DNA from: Winogradskyella sp. PC-19
GTDB taxonomy: Bacteria > Bacteroidota > Bacteroidia > Flavobacteriales > Flavobacteriaceae
DNA length: 64,000 nt
Assembly (NCBI RefSeq): GCF_002163855.1
Contig: NZ_CP019332.1
Span: 2,831,145-2,895,144, forward strand
Direction: 5' to 3'
The notes below the pieces were generated by a model that saw nothing but the letters and a program-made list of their open reading frames with translations, was not told the origin of the DNA and did no database searches. Every line of letters starts with the position of its first letter. Position 1 is the stretch's first letter. The translations under genes were made by a program, and so were the position numbers. Shown here piece by piece: positions 47,623-55,887 of the stretch.

Positions 47623-47712
47623 GTTTTTGTGTAATGAAAAGTTGCTGTTTTTGTGAACGGCTAATTTTCCGAAGGAAAATTAAAGTTTGTAAAAAATATA
47701 GCAACTTTCTTT
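47623..47712. repeat. Cassette-boundary site R7 (right arm truncated)
   Basis: The site starts after AAC with GTTTTTGTGTAATGAAAAGTTGC and has the inner hairpin AATTTTCCGAAGGAAAATT and a facing ATAGCAACTTTC arm. The usual TATACA...GTT end is missing, so the left end of the following cassette is lost. Confidence 0.65.
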
Positions 47713-47715
47713 GAG

Positions 47716-48225
47716 CTAAAAGTAAGCAATTTTTGATAATTCTTTTTCTAAGTTATTTCTTTCAGATTTTAGGTTCTTAAAAAACTCAGAAAAAAGAACT
47801 TTTTCTATATTCTCATATTCATAATCTTTCCAATCGCAATATCGGTCAATTTTTAATGTATCTAAATCTCTAATTATTGTGTAATCTTGAATTGAAGAGC
47901 TCCAATATTTTTCCTCACAAGAATCTTTGAATTTAAGTACTTGATTCCAAAACTCATTTAGAAGTTTAATCTTTTCAGAGTTTAATTCTGAGTCTCCTGA
48001 AATGGTAGTTCTTTCACTAATTTTATATTCAGGTCGTATTATTTTTCCAAATACTTTATTTCCTTTTTTAGTGAATTCAATTCTTTTATTGACATAAGCT
48101 TCGTCTCCAGTCCAATAATCGATTATTAATTTCTCAAATTCTGGATTTTGGGTATTTTCTTTTTTTCCGCTACAAGAACAGAATAAAATTAAAATCAGAA
48201 TGATAGATGTTATTACTGTCCTCAT
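47716..48225 (-). CDS. Hypothetical lipoprotein
   Basis: The 169-residue product has a lipoprotein signal (ILILILFCSC) and a hydrophilic mature part (EKLIIDYWTGDEAYVNKRIEFTKKGNKVFGKIIRPEYK...) with no recognised motif. It is the only gene of cassette C7, whose right end TGCACTACAAC is at 48234-48244; the matching left end is not found, and the stop codon lies next to the damaged boundary site. Confidence 0.7.
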   Translation of the reverse strand: MRTVITSIILILILFCSCSGKKENTQNPEFEKLIIDYWTGDEAYVNKRIEFTKKGNKVFGKIIRPEYKISERTTISGDSELNSEKIKLLNEFWNQVLKFKDSCEEKYWSSSIQDYTIIRDLDTLKIDRYCDWKDYEYENIEKVLFSEFFKNLKSERNNLEKELSKIAYF

Positions 48226-48244
48226 TTGTCAAATGCACTACAAC

Positions 48245-48583
48245 GTCCACTGTGTATGGCGAGTGAGGTGCGCCTCACGAGAAGCCATAATCGCGTCTCA
48301 TTTGTTATACATACAGTTGTGTGTAGTTTTGTGAGGAGTTCTCGTAGACTTGACTAAATATACATAAAATTGGGAGGCGAGATTAACAGTGGACGTTGGT
48401 GAGTAATTAGTAGAAAGGGAGCGTTTGCAAAACGCGATTCTACGTGCCGCAGGCAATTACTCACCAACGGTCTTGTATATGAAAAGTAGCAGATTTATAT
48501 GTGCCAATTTTCGATTTAAACAAAGATAGCAGAAAAGAACCGAACTTAAGGTTTGCTCTTAACTGCTATTTTTTATATACGTT
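48245..48583. repeat. Cassette-boundary region R8
   Basis: The long module (48245-48395), the GTGAGTAATT-type gene-less module (48395-48468) and a hairpin site (48469-48583) are chained. The arms GTATATGAAAAGTAGCAG and CTGCTATTTTTTATATAC pair over 18 positions, the only non-Watson-Crick pairs being G-T at positions 7 and 12 on the plus strand. Confidence 0.78.
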
Positions 48584-48636
48584 GTTGTGCTTAGTATTAT
48601 ATTTAGATGAATTTTTTAGTTTAATTCATCTATTAA

Positions 48637-49089
48637 TTAGAGCATCTTTCCAGATGTTTTAGCTTGAGCATCTTTGCTACGCCCCATAATTGAACCAATT
48701 ACCATTCCTCCAATTAAACCTAGAGAAATACCTAACGAGCGTTCTAGGTTAGATAAAATTGCAACTCCAAATAGTAAACCAAATACTAATCCTAATCCAC
48801 CATAAAAAGTTGTGTAATATCCTTTGGTGGTTAAGGAAAATGTGTCTTTTAAATATTTTTGAAAATCACTAAGCGCTTTCTTAAAATATTTTTTTCTCCT
48901 CAAAGGATTTGACCTTAAATTTAAACTATCCAATTCCGTTTCTATAGATAGAATTTCATTTTCAGATAAACCTTTCTTTTCTAAATTCGTTATAATTTGA
49001 ATAAATTCTTGGTAAACCTTCATCTCAGATTTTCTACTTGTCTCAGCTTCTAAACTTTCAAAAAAGTTAATTGCATTTTTTAGTGTCAT
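48637..49089 (-). CDS. Hypothetical membrane protein with glycine-rich helices
   Basis: I choose the ATG at 49089, because the region upstream lacks protein-like sequence and contains the CCACTAACCAA leader seen before other cassette genes. The product (about 150 residues) has a charged helical N-terminal two thirds (MTLKNAINFFESLEAETSRKSEMKVYQEF...) and two C-terminal Gly-rich membrane helices (YGGLGLVFGLLFGVAIL, LGISLGLIGGMVIGSIMG). Family and function are unknown. Confidence 0.65.
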   Translation of the reverse strand: MTLKNAINFFESLEAETSRKSEMKVYQEFIQIITNLEKKGLSENEILSIETELDSLNLRSNPLRRKKYFKKALSDFQKYLKDTFSLTTKGYYTTFYGGLGLVFGLLFGVAILSNLERSLGISLGLIGGMVIGSIMGRSKDAQAKTSGKML

Positions 49090-49199
49090 AATTTTTACTG
49101 TTTTCTTGGTTAGTGGCTTAATACAAAAAATATTACACTTAAAACTTTTTTTTTGAAAACATTTAAAAAGTAATATAATCAAGACCTATTACGAAGTTT

Positions 49200-49856
49200 T
49201 CAGTTCCTTAAACTTTCTATGTCAGTCATTAATTCTTCTAGTTTTCTAAATACTCTTCCATAAACAATGTTTAAATCCCATTTATAAATCCGATCTCCAA
49301 AATACGCCAGTAACATTAAAATTATGAATACAATAACAATTCCTATTAGTGGGATTCCAAATATTAAATAGATATCAGGAAAACCTATGAGAACTTCATT
49401 TACTAATCTTTCTCCTAAAGGCATACCCTCTGCATCTTTAAACCAAAACCCTAAAATCATTGAGATAAATATCAATGGATACAAAAATCTTGAGAATTTC
49501 TTATTTACCGAGATTTGTTTATTTTTCCATTGGTTAAATGCCTTTAAGTATTGATAACTACTAACACCCAAATCTATTTGCTCTAAATCATTTAATAGCT
49601 TCTTATTGAAATATACAAGAACCGAAAGCATAACAAAAAATATGATACCTGTTATTGGTATTCCTATAAAATATGAGACTAATAAGAAAACAAATGAGAA
49701 TACAACAATCGCAATCAAGTTGATTCTAAACATACGTTTAAATTTATCAATGATATGAATTGATTTTTGGTTGTAAAGATTGTTAATTTTTGGTGCTACT
49801 AAAGCATCACTCTTAAGAAAACCTTCTTTCCAAATATTTTCAATTGATCTTTCCAT
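49200..49856 (-). CDS. Membrane protein paired with ECF sigma factor
   Basis: The protein has a cytoplasmic N-terminus (MERSIENIWKEGFLKSDALVAPKINNLYNQKSIHIIDKFKRMFRIN) and four membrane helices (about 46-66, 70-88, 128-146, 165-190). It overlaps the sigma gene by 17 bp, so the two products are made together. By analogy with the pairs at 33315 and 62782 it is the probable anti-sigma or sensory partner. No zinc-binding motif is present. Confidence 0.75.
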   Translation of the reverse strand: MERSIENIWKEGFLKSDALVAPKINNLYNQKSIHIIDKFKRMFRINLIAIVVFSFVFLLVSYFIGIPITGIIFFVMLSVLVYFNKKLLNDLEQIDLGVSSYQYLKAFNQWKNKQISVNKKFSRFLYPLIFISMILGFWFKDAEGMPLGERLVNEVLIGFPDIYLIFGIPLIGIVIVFIILMLLAYFGDRIYKWDLNIVYGRVFRKLEELMTDIESLRN

Positions 49857-50331
49857 CTAATATTTTTTTTAATCTAATTTTAATTCTTTTAACACGCACA
49901 CCAATATTATTTGGGTTAGTACCTATAATTTCTGCAATTTCCTTTTGCGATTTTTCTTCTAAATAAAGCATAATGATTGCTCTATCGATTTCCGATAGTT
50001 TTTTAATACCATCGTATAATAAATTGAGAGATTCGTCTGAAAACGCGAAGTTGTCTTCGGTTTCTTCAACAGTTATAGAATCCGATACAAAATGTTGAAC
50101 ATTATTTTTCTTTTTCTTAAGTAATGTTAAACAAACGTTTAATGAAATCCGATACACCCAAGTGCTCCATTGAGATTCTTCACGAAAGTTGTCTTTACTC
50201 CTCCAAATTTGTAAACACACTTCTTGGTAATAATCTTCAAAATCTTCTTGCGAGTTGGAATACGCTCGACATAATTTGATAATTATTCCTGCAAATGGTA
50301 AAATAGATGTTTTATAAAAATCGCTACTCAA
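49840..50331 (-). CDS. ECF-type RNA polymerase sigma factor
   Basis: This is a 163-residue ECF sigma factor. Region 2 is DFEDYYQEVCLQIWRSKDNFREESQWSTWVYRISLNVCLTLLKKKKN; region 4 is EIDRAIIMLYLEEKSQKEIAEIIGTNPNNIGVRVKRIKIRLKKIL. The initiator appears to be TTG; no ATG exists in frame before the upstream stop at 50350-50352. A CCACTAACCAAT leader precedes it. Second of three paralogous sigma/membrane pairs in the window. Confidence 0.9.
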   Translation of the reverse strand: MSSDFYKTSILPFAGIIIKLCRAYSNSQEDFEDYYQEVCLQIWRSKDNFREESQWSTWVYRISLNVCLTLLKKKKNNVQHFVSDSITVEETEDNFAFSDESLNLLYDGIKKLSEIDRAIIMLYLEEKSQKEIAEIIGTNPNNIGVRVKRIKIRLKKILDGKIN

Positions 50332-50429
50332 TAGTGTTCTTTTTATTGGTTAGTGGCTAAAATTTGGAATTATTACAGACAAATGGCAAAATTGTAAATG
50401 AATATTTTTTGAGAGATATTAAGCACAAC

Positions 50430-50546
50430 GTTGTTGTATATGGTTTGTTGCGGATAAATCCGCGAGGATTTTCCGCTATATTGATTTGTCTTAAAGGTAG
50501 GAATTTTTCTTTGTTTTAACCAGCTGAGCAATTTACTATACACGTT
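50430..50546. repeat. Cassette-boundary site R9
   Basis: This is a single hairpin site without the long and gene-less modules. The arms GTATATGGTTTGTTGC and GCAATTTACTATACAC pair imperfectly, with wobbles at positions 7 and 12, and enclose an inner AAATCCGCGAGGATTTT hairpin. Confidence 0.72.
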
Positions 50547-51328
50547 GTTGTGCTTTCGTTATTCGCTGTTAGAAGCTAAAAGATTTAAAACCAATTCGGT
50601 TTGTTGCAATACATTGTCTGTTAATTCTATATACCTTGAAATGGTGTAACGTTCTTGTATCAAATGATTCACTAAATCTTTTGGTAAATCATTTACTTTT
50701 ACATTTTTCCACAAGAGTTTGTGTGTAGCATTATTATCTAAAGGATTTCCAATGGTTGGATATTTACTTCCAAGGTTTAGCATAAAGTCTAAGAGGAGAC
50801 CTTTATTACCATTTTGTACAGTTTTTTCAGTTGTTTGAAGTCGATTTAATTCCATAAGTTCTTTTCTTAGGTCTTTATCGAACAAATCTATTTTTCCACT
50901 AGATATGAGTAAATTGAAACTATTGGTATTGTAAACATTGGTGACTCTAATTCCAACAAATTCATTATTGTAGAGTTTATAATAACTTTCTAGATTATTA
51001 AAATGCCCATTTTCGATACTATCACCAAGTGAGTTAATCCTTTCAATTCTGAGATTGTTTCTTAAAAGACGAGCATTAATTTGAATTGTATCTTTTGTGT
51101 AATCATTAATTAAGGCTGTTTTGTATTCGTTTTTTAGAGTTTCTTTTTTTCTGTTTTCATTCCAATTATTAATCTGTAATGCAATCAGAATACCAATTAC
51201 AACAAGTACAATTTCGCCAATTGCATACTTAAAATACTTTCCAGTTTTGTTTTCCATTAGCAAGTTTTGTCTTATTCTTCTAAAGAATTTTATCATTGGT
51301 TATTGGTTGGTTATAATGAAGCATAAAC
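50547..51328 (-). mobile_element. Cassette C9: DUF6090 gene
   Basis: The left end is GTTGTGCTTTC and the right end is GAAGCATAAAC, an imperfect complement. Only the three bases GTT separate it from cassette C10, so the hairpin between them has been lost. Confidence 0.6.
50559..51296 (-). CDS. DUF6090 family protein
   Basis: This is the first of three consecutive DUF6090 proteins in the window. The N-terminal 48 residues (MIKFFRRIRQNLLMENK, then TGKYFKYAIGEIVLVVIGI and LIALQINNWNEN) are almost the same in all three and contain one membrane helix. The following 195 residues are helical and strongly diverged. The likely topology is a short cytoplasmic N-terminus and a large external C-terminal domain. 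No function is known. Confidence 0.85.
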   Translation of the reverse strand: MIKFFRRIRQNLLMENKTGKYFKYAIGEIVLVVIGILIALQINNWNENRKKETLKNEYKTALINDYTKDTIQINARLLRNNLRIERINSLGDSIENGHFNNLESYYKLYNNEFVGIRVTNVYNTNSFNLLISSGKIDLFDKDLRKELMELNRLQTTEKTVQNGNKGLLLDFMLNLGSKYPTIGNPLDNNATHKLLWKNVKVNDLPKDLVNHLIQERYTISRYIELTDNVLQQTELVLNLLASNSE

Positions 51329-51331
51329 GTT

Positions 51332-52139
51332 GTTGTGCTTTCGTTATTTTAATTCATTATTTATTAAATCAATCAAATCGAGCGTTCTTTCTTTGTCTTC
51401 TTTAAACCATTGAATTATAGCTTGAGTTGAGAGTAATTTTACTTTAATAATATTAACAGTTTCGAAAAGTATATCTTTTTGTAACAAGTTAATGTTTGTT
51501 TGCTCTAGTTGTCTTGGGTAAGTTTCATTCATTTTAAAACTCTTAGTTATACTTGGATATGTTAAGTCAATGTTTTTAAGGAAAATTGGATTTATAACTA
51601 AATCTTTTACATCGTTATTTTTTTGAACTACCAATTCTCTTCGTTCAATATGTTGGTAATACTTTACAATTTCATCTCGAATTTCTCCATTATTAATGAT
51701 TCCAATATCACCAGTTGATAATAATTGCGTGTAAGTTGTACGATTAGCTAAAAATGTAGTTCTGTCAAATACACTTCCAAAATAATTAAGAGTTGTGTCA
51801 TTTAAATCGAACCTTTTATTTTTATTGTAAATTGATACTAGTTTTTGAATATCAAATAGATTCTCATTTTCCTCATTTAAATGATAATCTAAATTGATTA
51901 ATTGTTGATTTAAATCGTTTACTATGCTTTCTAAATATTTCTCTTGTTTGGCATTATTAACCTGCTTTCCATACCAACTATTTATTTGAAGAGCAATCAA
52001 AATTCCAATAACCACGAGAACAATTTCTCCAATTGCGTATTTAAAATACTTTCCATTTTTATTTTCCATAAGCAAGTTTTGGCGGATTTTTCTAAAGAAT
52101 TTTATCATTGGTTAAAGATTGGTTATAATGAAGCACAAC
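51332..52139 (-). mobile_element. Cassette C10: DUF6090 gene
   Basis: The ends are GTTGTGCTTTC and GAAGCACAAC, complementary apart from one extra T. It has the same end word as C9 and C11, which suggests that the three cassettes share an origin. Confidence 0.65.
51344..52108 (-). CDS. DUF6090 family protein
   Basis: The conserved N-terminus (MIKFFRKIRQNLLMENK, one membrane helix at about 27-44) is followed by a diverged helical domain (NAKQEKYLESIVNDLNQQLINLDYHLNEENENLF...). It is 254 residues long. The leader contains repeated AACCA words before the ATG, as in the other two DUF6090 cassettes. Confidence 0.85.
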   Translation of the reverse strand: MIKFFRKIRQNLLMENKNGKYFKYAIGEIVLVVIGILIALQINSWYGKQVNNAKQEKYLESIVNDLNQQLINLDYHLNEENENLFDIQKLVSIYNKNKRFDLNDTTLNYFGSVFDRTTFLANRTTYTQLLSTGDIGIINNGEIRDEIVKYYQHIERRELVVQKNNDVKDLVINPIFLKNIDLTYPSITKSFKMNETYPRQLEQTNINLLQKDILFETVNIIKVKLLSTQAIIQWFKEDKERTLDLIDLINNELK

Positions 52140-52533
52140 GCAGCGCTATGTGCAGTTCTGCGTTTGGATTTAGTTTTTGTGTATCGAAGATACGATAAAA
52201 AGTAAATACAATAGAGCAGACCAAATTGCATTTAGCGACCTGATATGTACAGTTTTCCTCGATGGCACGTAAAAGTGATAATAAGCTATATGCCTAACGC
52301 CTACACCTAATGCAATTTGACATAGCGCTGCGATGATGTACATATCTCAAAGGGCGGGAATCGAGGAACGAGATGTAGCAATTTGAGTTCACTTTTGGGT
52401 GAATTGTACATCATCGGTTTTGTATATGTTTTGTTGCGTGGTTTAAGCACCGAATTTAGCAAATAAAAACCGAATAGAAAATCCGCGAGGATTTTCGTAA
52501 GTAGGCTAGAACTAGCAATAAATTATACACGTT
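52140..52533. repeat. Cassette-boundary region R11 with duplicated 282-bp block
   Basis: Two nested palindromic modules, closed by CGCAGCGCTATG / CATAGCGCTGCG (52139-52332) and CGATGATGTACA / TGTACATCATCG (52331-52416), are followed by a standard hairpin site (52417-52533). The block 52135-52416 recurs without a difference at 55175-55456, but there it is followed by other modules. Confidence 0.8.
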
Positions 52534-53322
52534 GTTGTGCTTTCGTTTTTTTAATTTACGATTTAATCATTAACTATTCTAATTTAATTGTTTGTCAATC
52601 ATATCCATAATTTCTACAAACTCATTTCTTAAAGCAGGACCTTCTTCAAAAATCCCTTGTAATGCAAAGCCTATATAAATCATTTGATTTTGAAATTCCC
52701 TAGACGGAATAACTTTTAAATAATTGATACTGTCCTTAACACGTTCTTCCTTTGTTCTGGGACGTTTATAAAATGAAAATGTTTTAACAAAATAAGGTTC
52801 CACATTTTGAGTAGTGTAATCTAGAGCAAACTGTTCATCATCTAAATAATCAACAATTACATCTTTTAATTTAGCAATTCTAATTTTTAGCTCATAATTA
52901 CTTATGAGTTCAATTTTACCAGAATTAATTATTGAATTATAAATACCGCTACTGGGATTAAATGTCCAACTCCAATCTGCTTTATTGATTAAAGAATCTT
53001 GACTATCGAAACTTTCAAATCTTGGATCTAAATCTATTAACCTATTTAATATACTATCTCTTACTATATGATAGGTGTAGATACTATCAAATTTCACAAT
53101 GTTTTCTTCTAACTCGGAGCGTAAACTTTGAAGCATTTTTTGCTCTTCGGAATCAATGTTTTGTTGCTGATTCCAATTATTGATTTGCAATGCGATTAGA
53201 ATTCCAATCACGACAAGAATGATTTCTCCAATGGCGTATTTAAAGTATTTGCCAGTTTTGTTTTCCATAAGCAAGTTCTGTCTAATTTTCCGAAAGAATT
53301 TTATCATTGGTTAGTGGTTAGT
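52534..53322 (-). mobile_element. Cassette C11: DUF6090 gene (right end damaged)
   Basis: The left end is GTTGTGCTTTC. The expected right end GAAGCACAAC and the long module are missing; the gene leader, with three TTAGTGG words, runs directly into a gene-less module. Confidence 0.55.
52579..53307 (-). CDS. DUF6090 family protein
   Basis: This is the third DUF6090 copy, with the conserved N-terminal block (MIKFFRKIRQNLLMENK, then an IALQINNWN end) and a diverged C-terminal domain (SLRSELEENIVKFDSIYTYHIVRDSILNRLIDLDPRFES...). Length 242. The leader is CCACTAACCACTAACCAATG. Confidence 0.85.
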   Translation of the reverse strand: MIKFFRKIRQNLLMENKTGKYFKYAIGEIILVVIGILIALQINNWNQQQNIDSEEQKMLQSLRSELEENIVKFDSIYTYHIVRDSILNRLIDLDPRFESFDSQDSLINKADWSWTFNPSSGIYNSIINSGKIELISNYELKIRIAKLKDVIVDYLDDEQFALDYTTQNVEPYFVKTFSFYKRPRTKEERVKDSINYLKVIPSREFQNQMIYIGFALQGIFEEGPALRNEFVEIMDMIDKQLN

Positions 53323-53512
53323 GGTATGTAATTAGTAGAAAAGGAGCGTTTGCAAAACGCGATTCTACGTGCCGCAGGCAATTACATACCAACGGTCTCG
53401 TATAACCGGCAGTTACGGGTTTATATGCATTATTTTTCGGTTTAGGACTGACGTTCGCAATTCCGAGTGGATTCGGATGTAGTCGAATCCGCCGTAATTG
53501 CGGTTATACATT
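53323..53512. repeat. Cassette-boundary region R12
   Basis: A gene-less module with a damaged left arm (53323-53393, GTATGTAATT type) is followed by a hairpin site whose arms GTATAACCGGCAGTTACGG and CCGTAATTGCGGTTATAC pair with one bulged G. The long module is absent. Confidence 0.72.
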
Positions 53513-54503
53513 GTTGTAGGTAGTTTTCAATTAGTGATTCATTCATTACTACAATATATCAATGTCTATCAAATTCAACAGATTTTACTTTGTTTATAAC
53601 CTCTGCACTTATCCAATATATGTTTGATAAACCACCTTCTTCGTCATATCTACTGAAAAATAAATATTTACCATCTGGAGTAAGACTCGGACACGTTTCA
53701 GCGAATTTAGAATTTACAGCGTCCCCAAGGTTGATTGGTTTTGACCATGTTCCGTCTTTATCCTTAAAACAAACATGAATATCTCTGTCTTTTGTCTCTT
53801 CATTTTCTTTTTGAGCATCTACTAGTATAAAGTCTTGAGAAGGGGAAATAAAACCGTGACCTCCATATTCAATTCCAACTTCATGTACTTCGGGAAATTC
53901 ACCATTCTTATTTGGAGCATAATACATCTTCCATTGTGAAATACTCGTATAAAATAAGTCACCATTCTCAGAGGTATTTGAGTAAAAAACAATGTCATCA
54001 TTAATTGGTGAATCAAGTTTTATCGCTTCACTCCAAGAATTCTCTAAACGGTTTACATACCAAATATTCTCATCTGAAAAAATTGAGTCATATGCAGTGA
54101 AAAAAATCTTTTCACCATTGAGACTAACGAAACCTTCAAGTTCATTTTTTTTCTTTCCTTTTGTAAAGTTTGCTATTTTAGGAGTAGACCATTTTTCGTC
54201 TTTGAGTCTTGAGAAATATACAACTTGAGGCTTCTCTTCTTTATTCCCAGAAAAATACATTTCATTCATATCAGGAGAAAACGAAACTGCATATTCATAT
54301 CTTCCATTTACCGAAACAATTTCAGGAGCGAAAATTTCAGCAGTCGTTCCAGGTGGTTTTTGCCCAAAATATGAAACTTCTATAATTTTTGAATCTGAAC
54401 TTTTAGATTGATTCTTTTTATTGCAAGCATTAAAAAAAACTACTATTGTAATTGATAAGAGAGATATTTGAAAATTTCGCATGATGTTTAAATTACCTAC
54501 AAC
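53513..54503 (-). mobile_element. Cassette C12: PD40 lipoprotein
   Basis: The ends GTTGTAGGTA and TACCTACAAC are perfect reverse complements around one minus-strand gene. Confidence 0.72.
53559..54482 (-). CDS. PD40 (WD40-like) beta-propeller lipoprotein
   Basis: A lipoprotein signal (TIVVFFNAC) is followed by repeated PD40 blades: YAVSFSPDMNEMYFSGNKEEK, FVSLNGEKIFFTAYDS, GHGFISPSQDFILVDAQKENEETKD and CPSLTPDGKYLFFSRYDEEGG. TolB-like propellers of this type bind partners or ligands in the periplasm or on the surface. No catalytic domain is attached. Function unknown beyond the fold. Confidence 0.87.
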   Translation of the reverse strand: MRNFQISLLSITIVVFFNACNKKNQSKSSDSKIIEVSYFGQKPPGTTAEIFAPEIVSVNGRYEYAVSFSPDMNEMYFSGNKEEKPQVVYFSRLKDEKWSTPKIANFTKGKKKNELEGFVSLNGEKIFFTAYDSIFSDENIWYVNRLENSWSEAIKLDSPINDDIVFYSNTSENGDLFYTSISQWKMYYAPNKNGEFPEVHEVGIEYGGHGFISPSQDFILVDAQKENEETKDRDIHVCFKDKDGTWSKPINLGDAVNSKFAETCPSLTPDGKYLFFSRYDEEGGLSNIYWISAEVINKVKSVEFDRH

Positions 54504-54542
54504 GATTTGTGTAAAATGCGTTTTAATGCATTTTTACACTTT
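54504..54542. repeat. Minimal cassette-boundary site R13
   Basis: This is the shortest site of the array: 39 bp between TACCTACAAC and GTTGTAAAAC. The arms GTGTAAAATGC and GCATTTTTACAC enclose a short loop. With the flanking end words it has the size of a small integron attC site. Confidence 0.75.
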
Positions 54543-55179
54543 GTTGTAAAACGTTACTTCAATATTTTTCTTTCGTTGACAACCTTGTCAATATTAATTT
54601 TAACTTCAGATTTTTGATTCATTGAGAAATCAATTTCATCTACAAAACCGAGGTGCTGTATAATATAGTCCTCTTCTAAAAAAGATCTTTGGCCTCTCAT
54701 AAAACCCCAAGTATCATATTTATAATTTGATCGATACCTAATCGTTTTATTTGGTTTGATTTCTGCAACTTTATGTGCAGACCTTTCTGGTGACGGTATT
54801 TCTAAGAACGATACATTTTTTGAAGAAATTACGTGTATTTCAAATAACGAGTCTTTAATTCTTCTAATTTTTAATGAACCTAATTTCAGAAATAGATGAT
54901 TTTTAGGATACATTGAAATATAAGATTTGTCTTCCCTGTTATCTTCACTTATAACAATTAAGCCAATTGATTTATTTAGTATGATTTCGGGTTTTAATTC
55001 TTTTAATAAGAAAAGTCTGTTTTCAATCTTTAATGCACAAGAAGAATGAGATTCATTCGCCCAGTTATTAAGTAACTTCTATACCCAGAATCGTACGATG
55101 ATTTCATTCTTCTTTCGCTGTTATCAAATATCCTAATGAGTTCTATCATATTTTAAGACGGGTCAAAATGTTTTACAAC
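54543..55179 (-). mobile_element. Cassette C13: broken gene
   Basis: The ends GTTGTAAAAC and GTTTTACAAC are perfect reverse complements. The only gene is frameshifted. Confidence 0.72.
54554..55149 (-). pseudogene. Frameshifted gene of unknown family
   Basis: An ATG-initiated frame gives MIELIRIFDNSERRMKSSYD and ends soon after. A second frame, open from a TAG at 55079-55081, continues with KLLNNWANESHSSCALKIEN, ELKPEIILNKSIGLIVISED and MYPKNHLFLKLGSLKIRRIK to a normal stop. The shift lies at about 55076-55081. Joined, the product would be about 198 residues, cytoplasmic and without a recognised family. An internal ATG at 54911-54913 could give a shortened 119-residue protein. Confidence 0.65.
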
Positions 55180-55798
55180 GCAGCGCTATGTGCAGTTCTG
55201 CGTTTGGATTTAGTTTTTGTGTATCGAAGATACGATAAAAAGTAAATACAATAGAGCAGACCAAATTGCATTTAGCGACCTGATATGTACAGTTTTCCTC
55301 GATGGCACGTAAAAGTGATAATAAGCTATATGCCTAACGCCTACACCTAATGCAATTTGACATAGCGCTGCGATGATGTACATATCTCAAAGGGCGGGAA
55401 TCGAGGAACGAGATGTAGCAATTTGAGTTCACTTTTGGGTGAATTGTACATCATCGTCCACTGTGTATGGCGTAGTGAGGCGCGCCTCATGGAAAGCCAT
55501 TGTTGCGCCTCATTAGCTATACACGCTGTTGTATGTAGTTTCGTGTGTAGTTCACGTAGACTTGACTAAATATACATAAAATCGGCGAGGTGCGACAAAC
55601 AGTGGACGTTGGTATGTAATTAGTAGAAAGGAAGCGTTTGCAAAACGCGATTCTACGTGCCGCAGGCAATTACATACCAACGGCCGGTATAAGAATAGTT
55701 GCGGGTTTGCGTGGCTAGAATTTCCGAAGGAAAAACAGATGTAGCAAACAAGCAACTACCTTAGTTATAGGACTAAACCGCAATTATTTTTATACATT
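55180..55798. repeat. Cassette-boundary region R14 (five chained modules)
   Basis: This is the longest boundary. The two-module 282-bp block (to 55456), identical to that of R11, is followed by the long module (55456-55608), the GTATGTAATT-type gene-less module (55608-55681) and a hairpin site (55682-55798). The hairpin arms GTATAAGAATAGTTGCGG and CCGCAATTATTTTTATAC have plus-strand wobbles at positions 7 and 12. Confidence 0.8.
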
Positions 55799-55887
55799 GT
55801 TGTAGCCAGTATTTTTATTCAATTATTCTTTAATCTTCTCTATTGAACAATTTAAGTTTTTTACTTTCGGAATTTCACGAAAGGAAC

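Larger units (their letters stand above)
48584..50429 (-). mobile_element. Cassette C8: sigma factor, membrane partner and small membrane protein
   Basis: The ends GTTGTGCTTAGTAT and ATATTAAGCACAAC match at 13 of 14 positions. It contains three minus-strand genes, including the second ECF pair of the window. Confidence 0.72.

Noticed and set aside
55552-55755. Open frame across the boundary modules as a small gene
   Set aside because: It covers three non-coding modules that recur elsewhere without keeping the frame open; it has no protein-like features.
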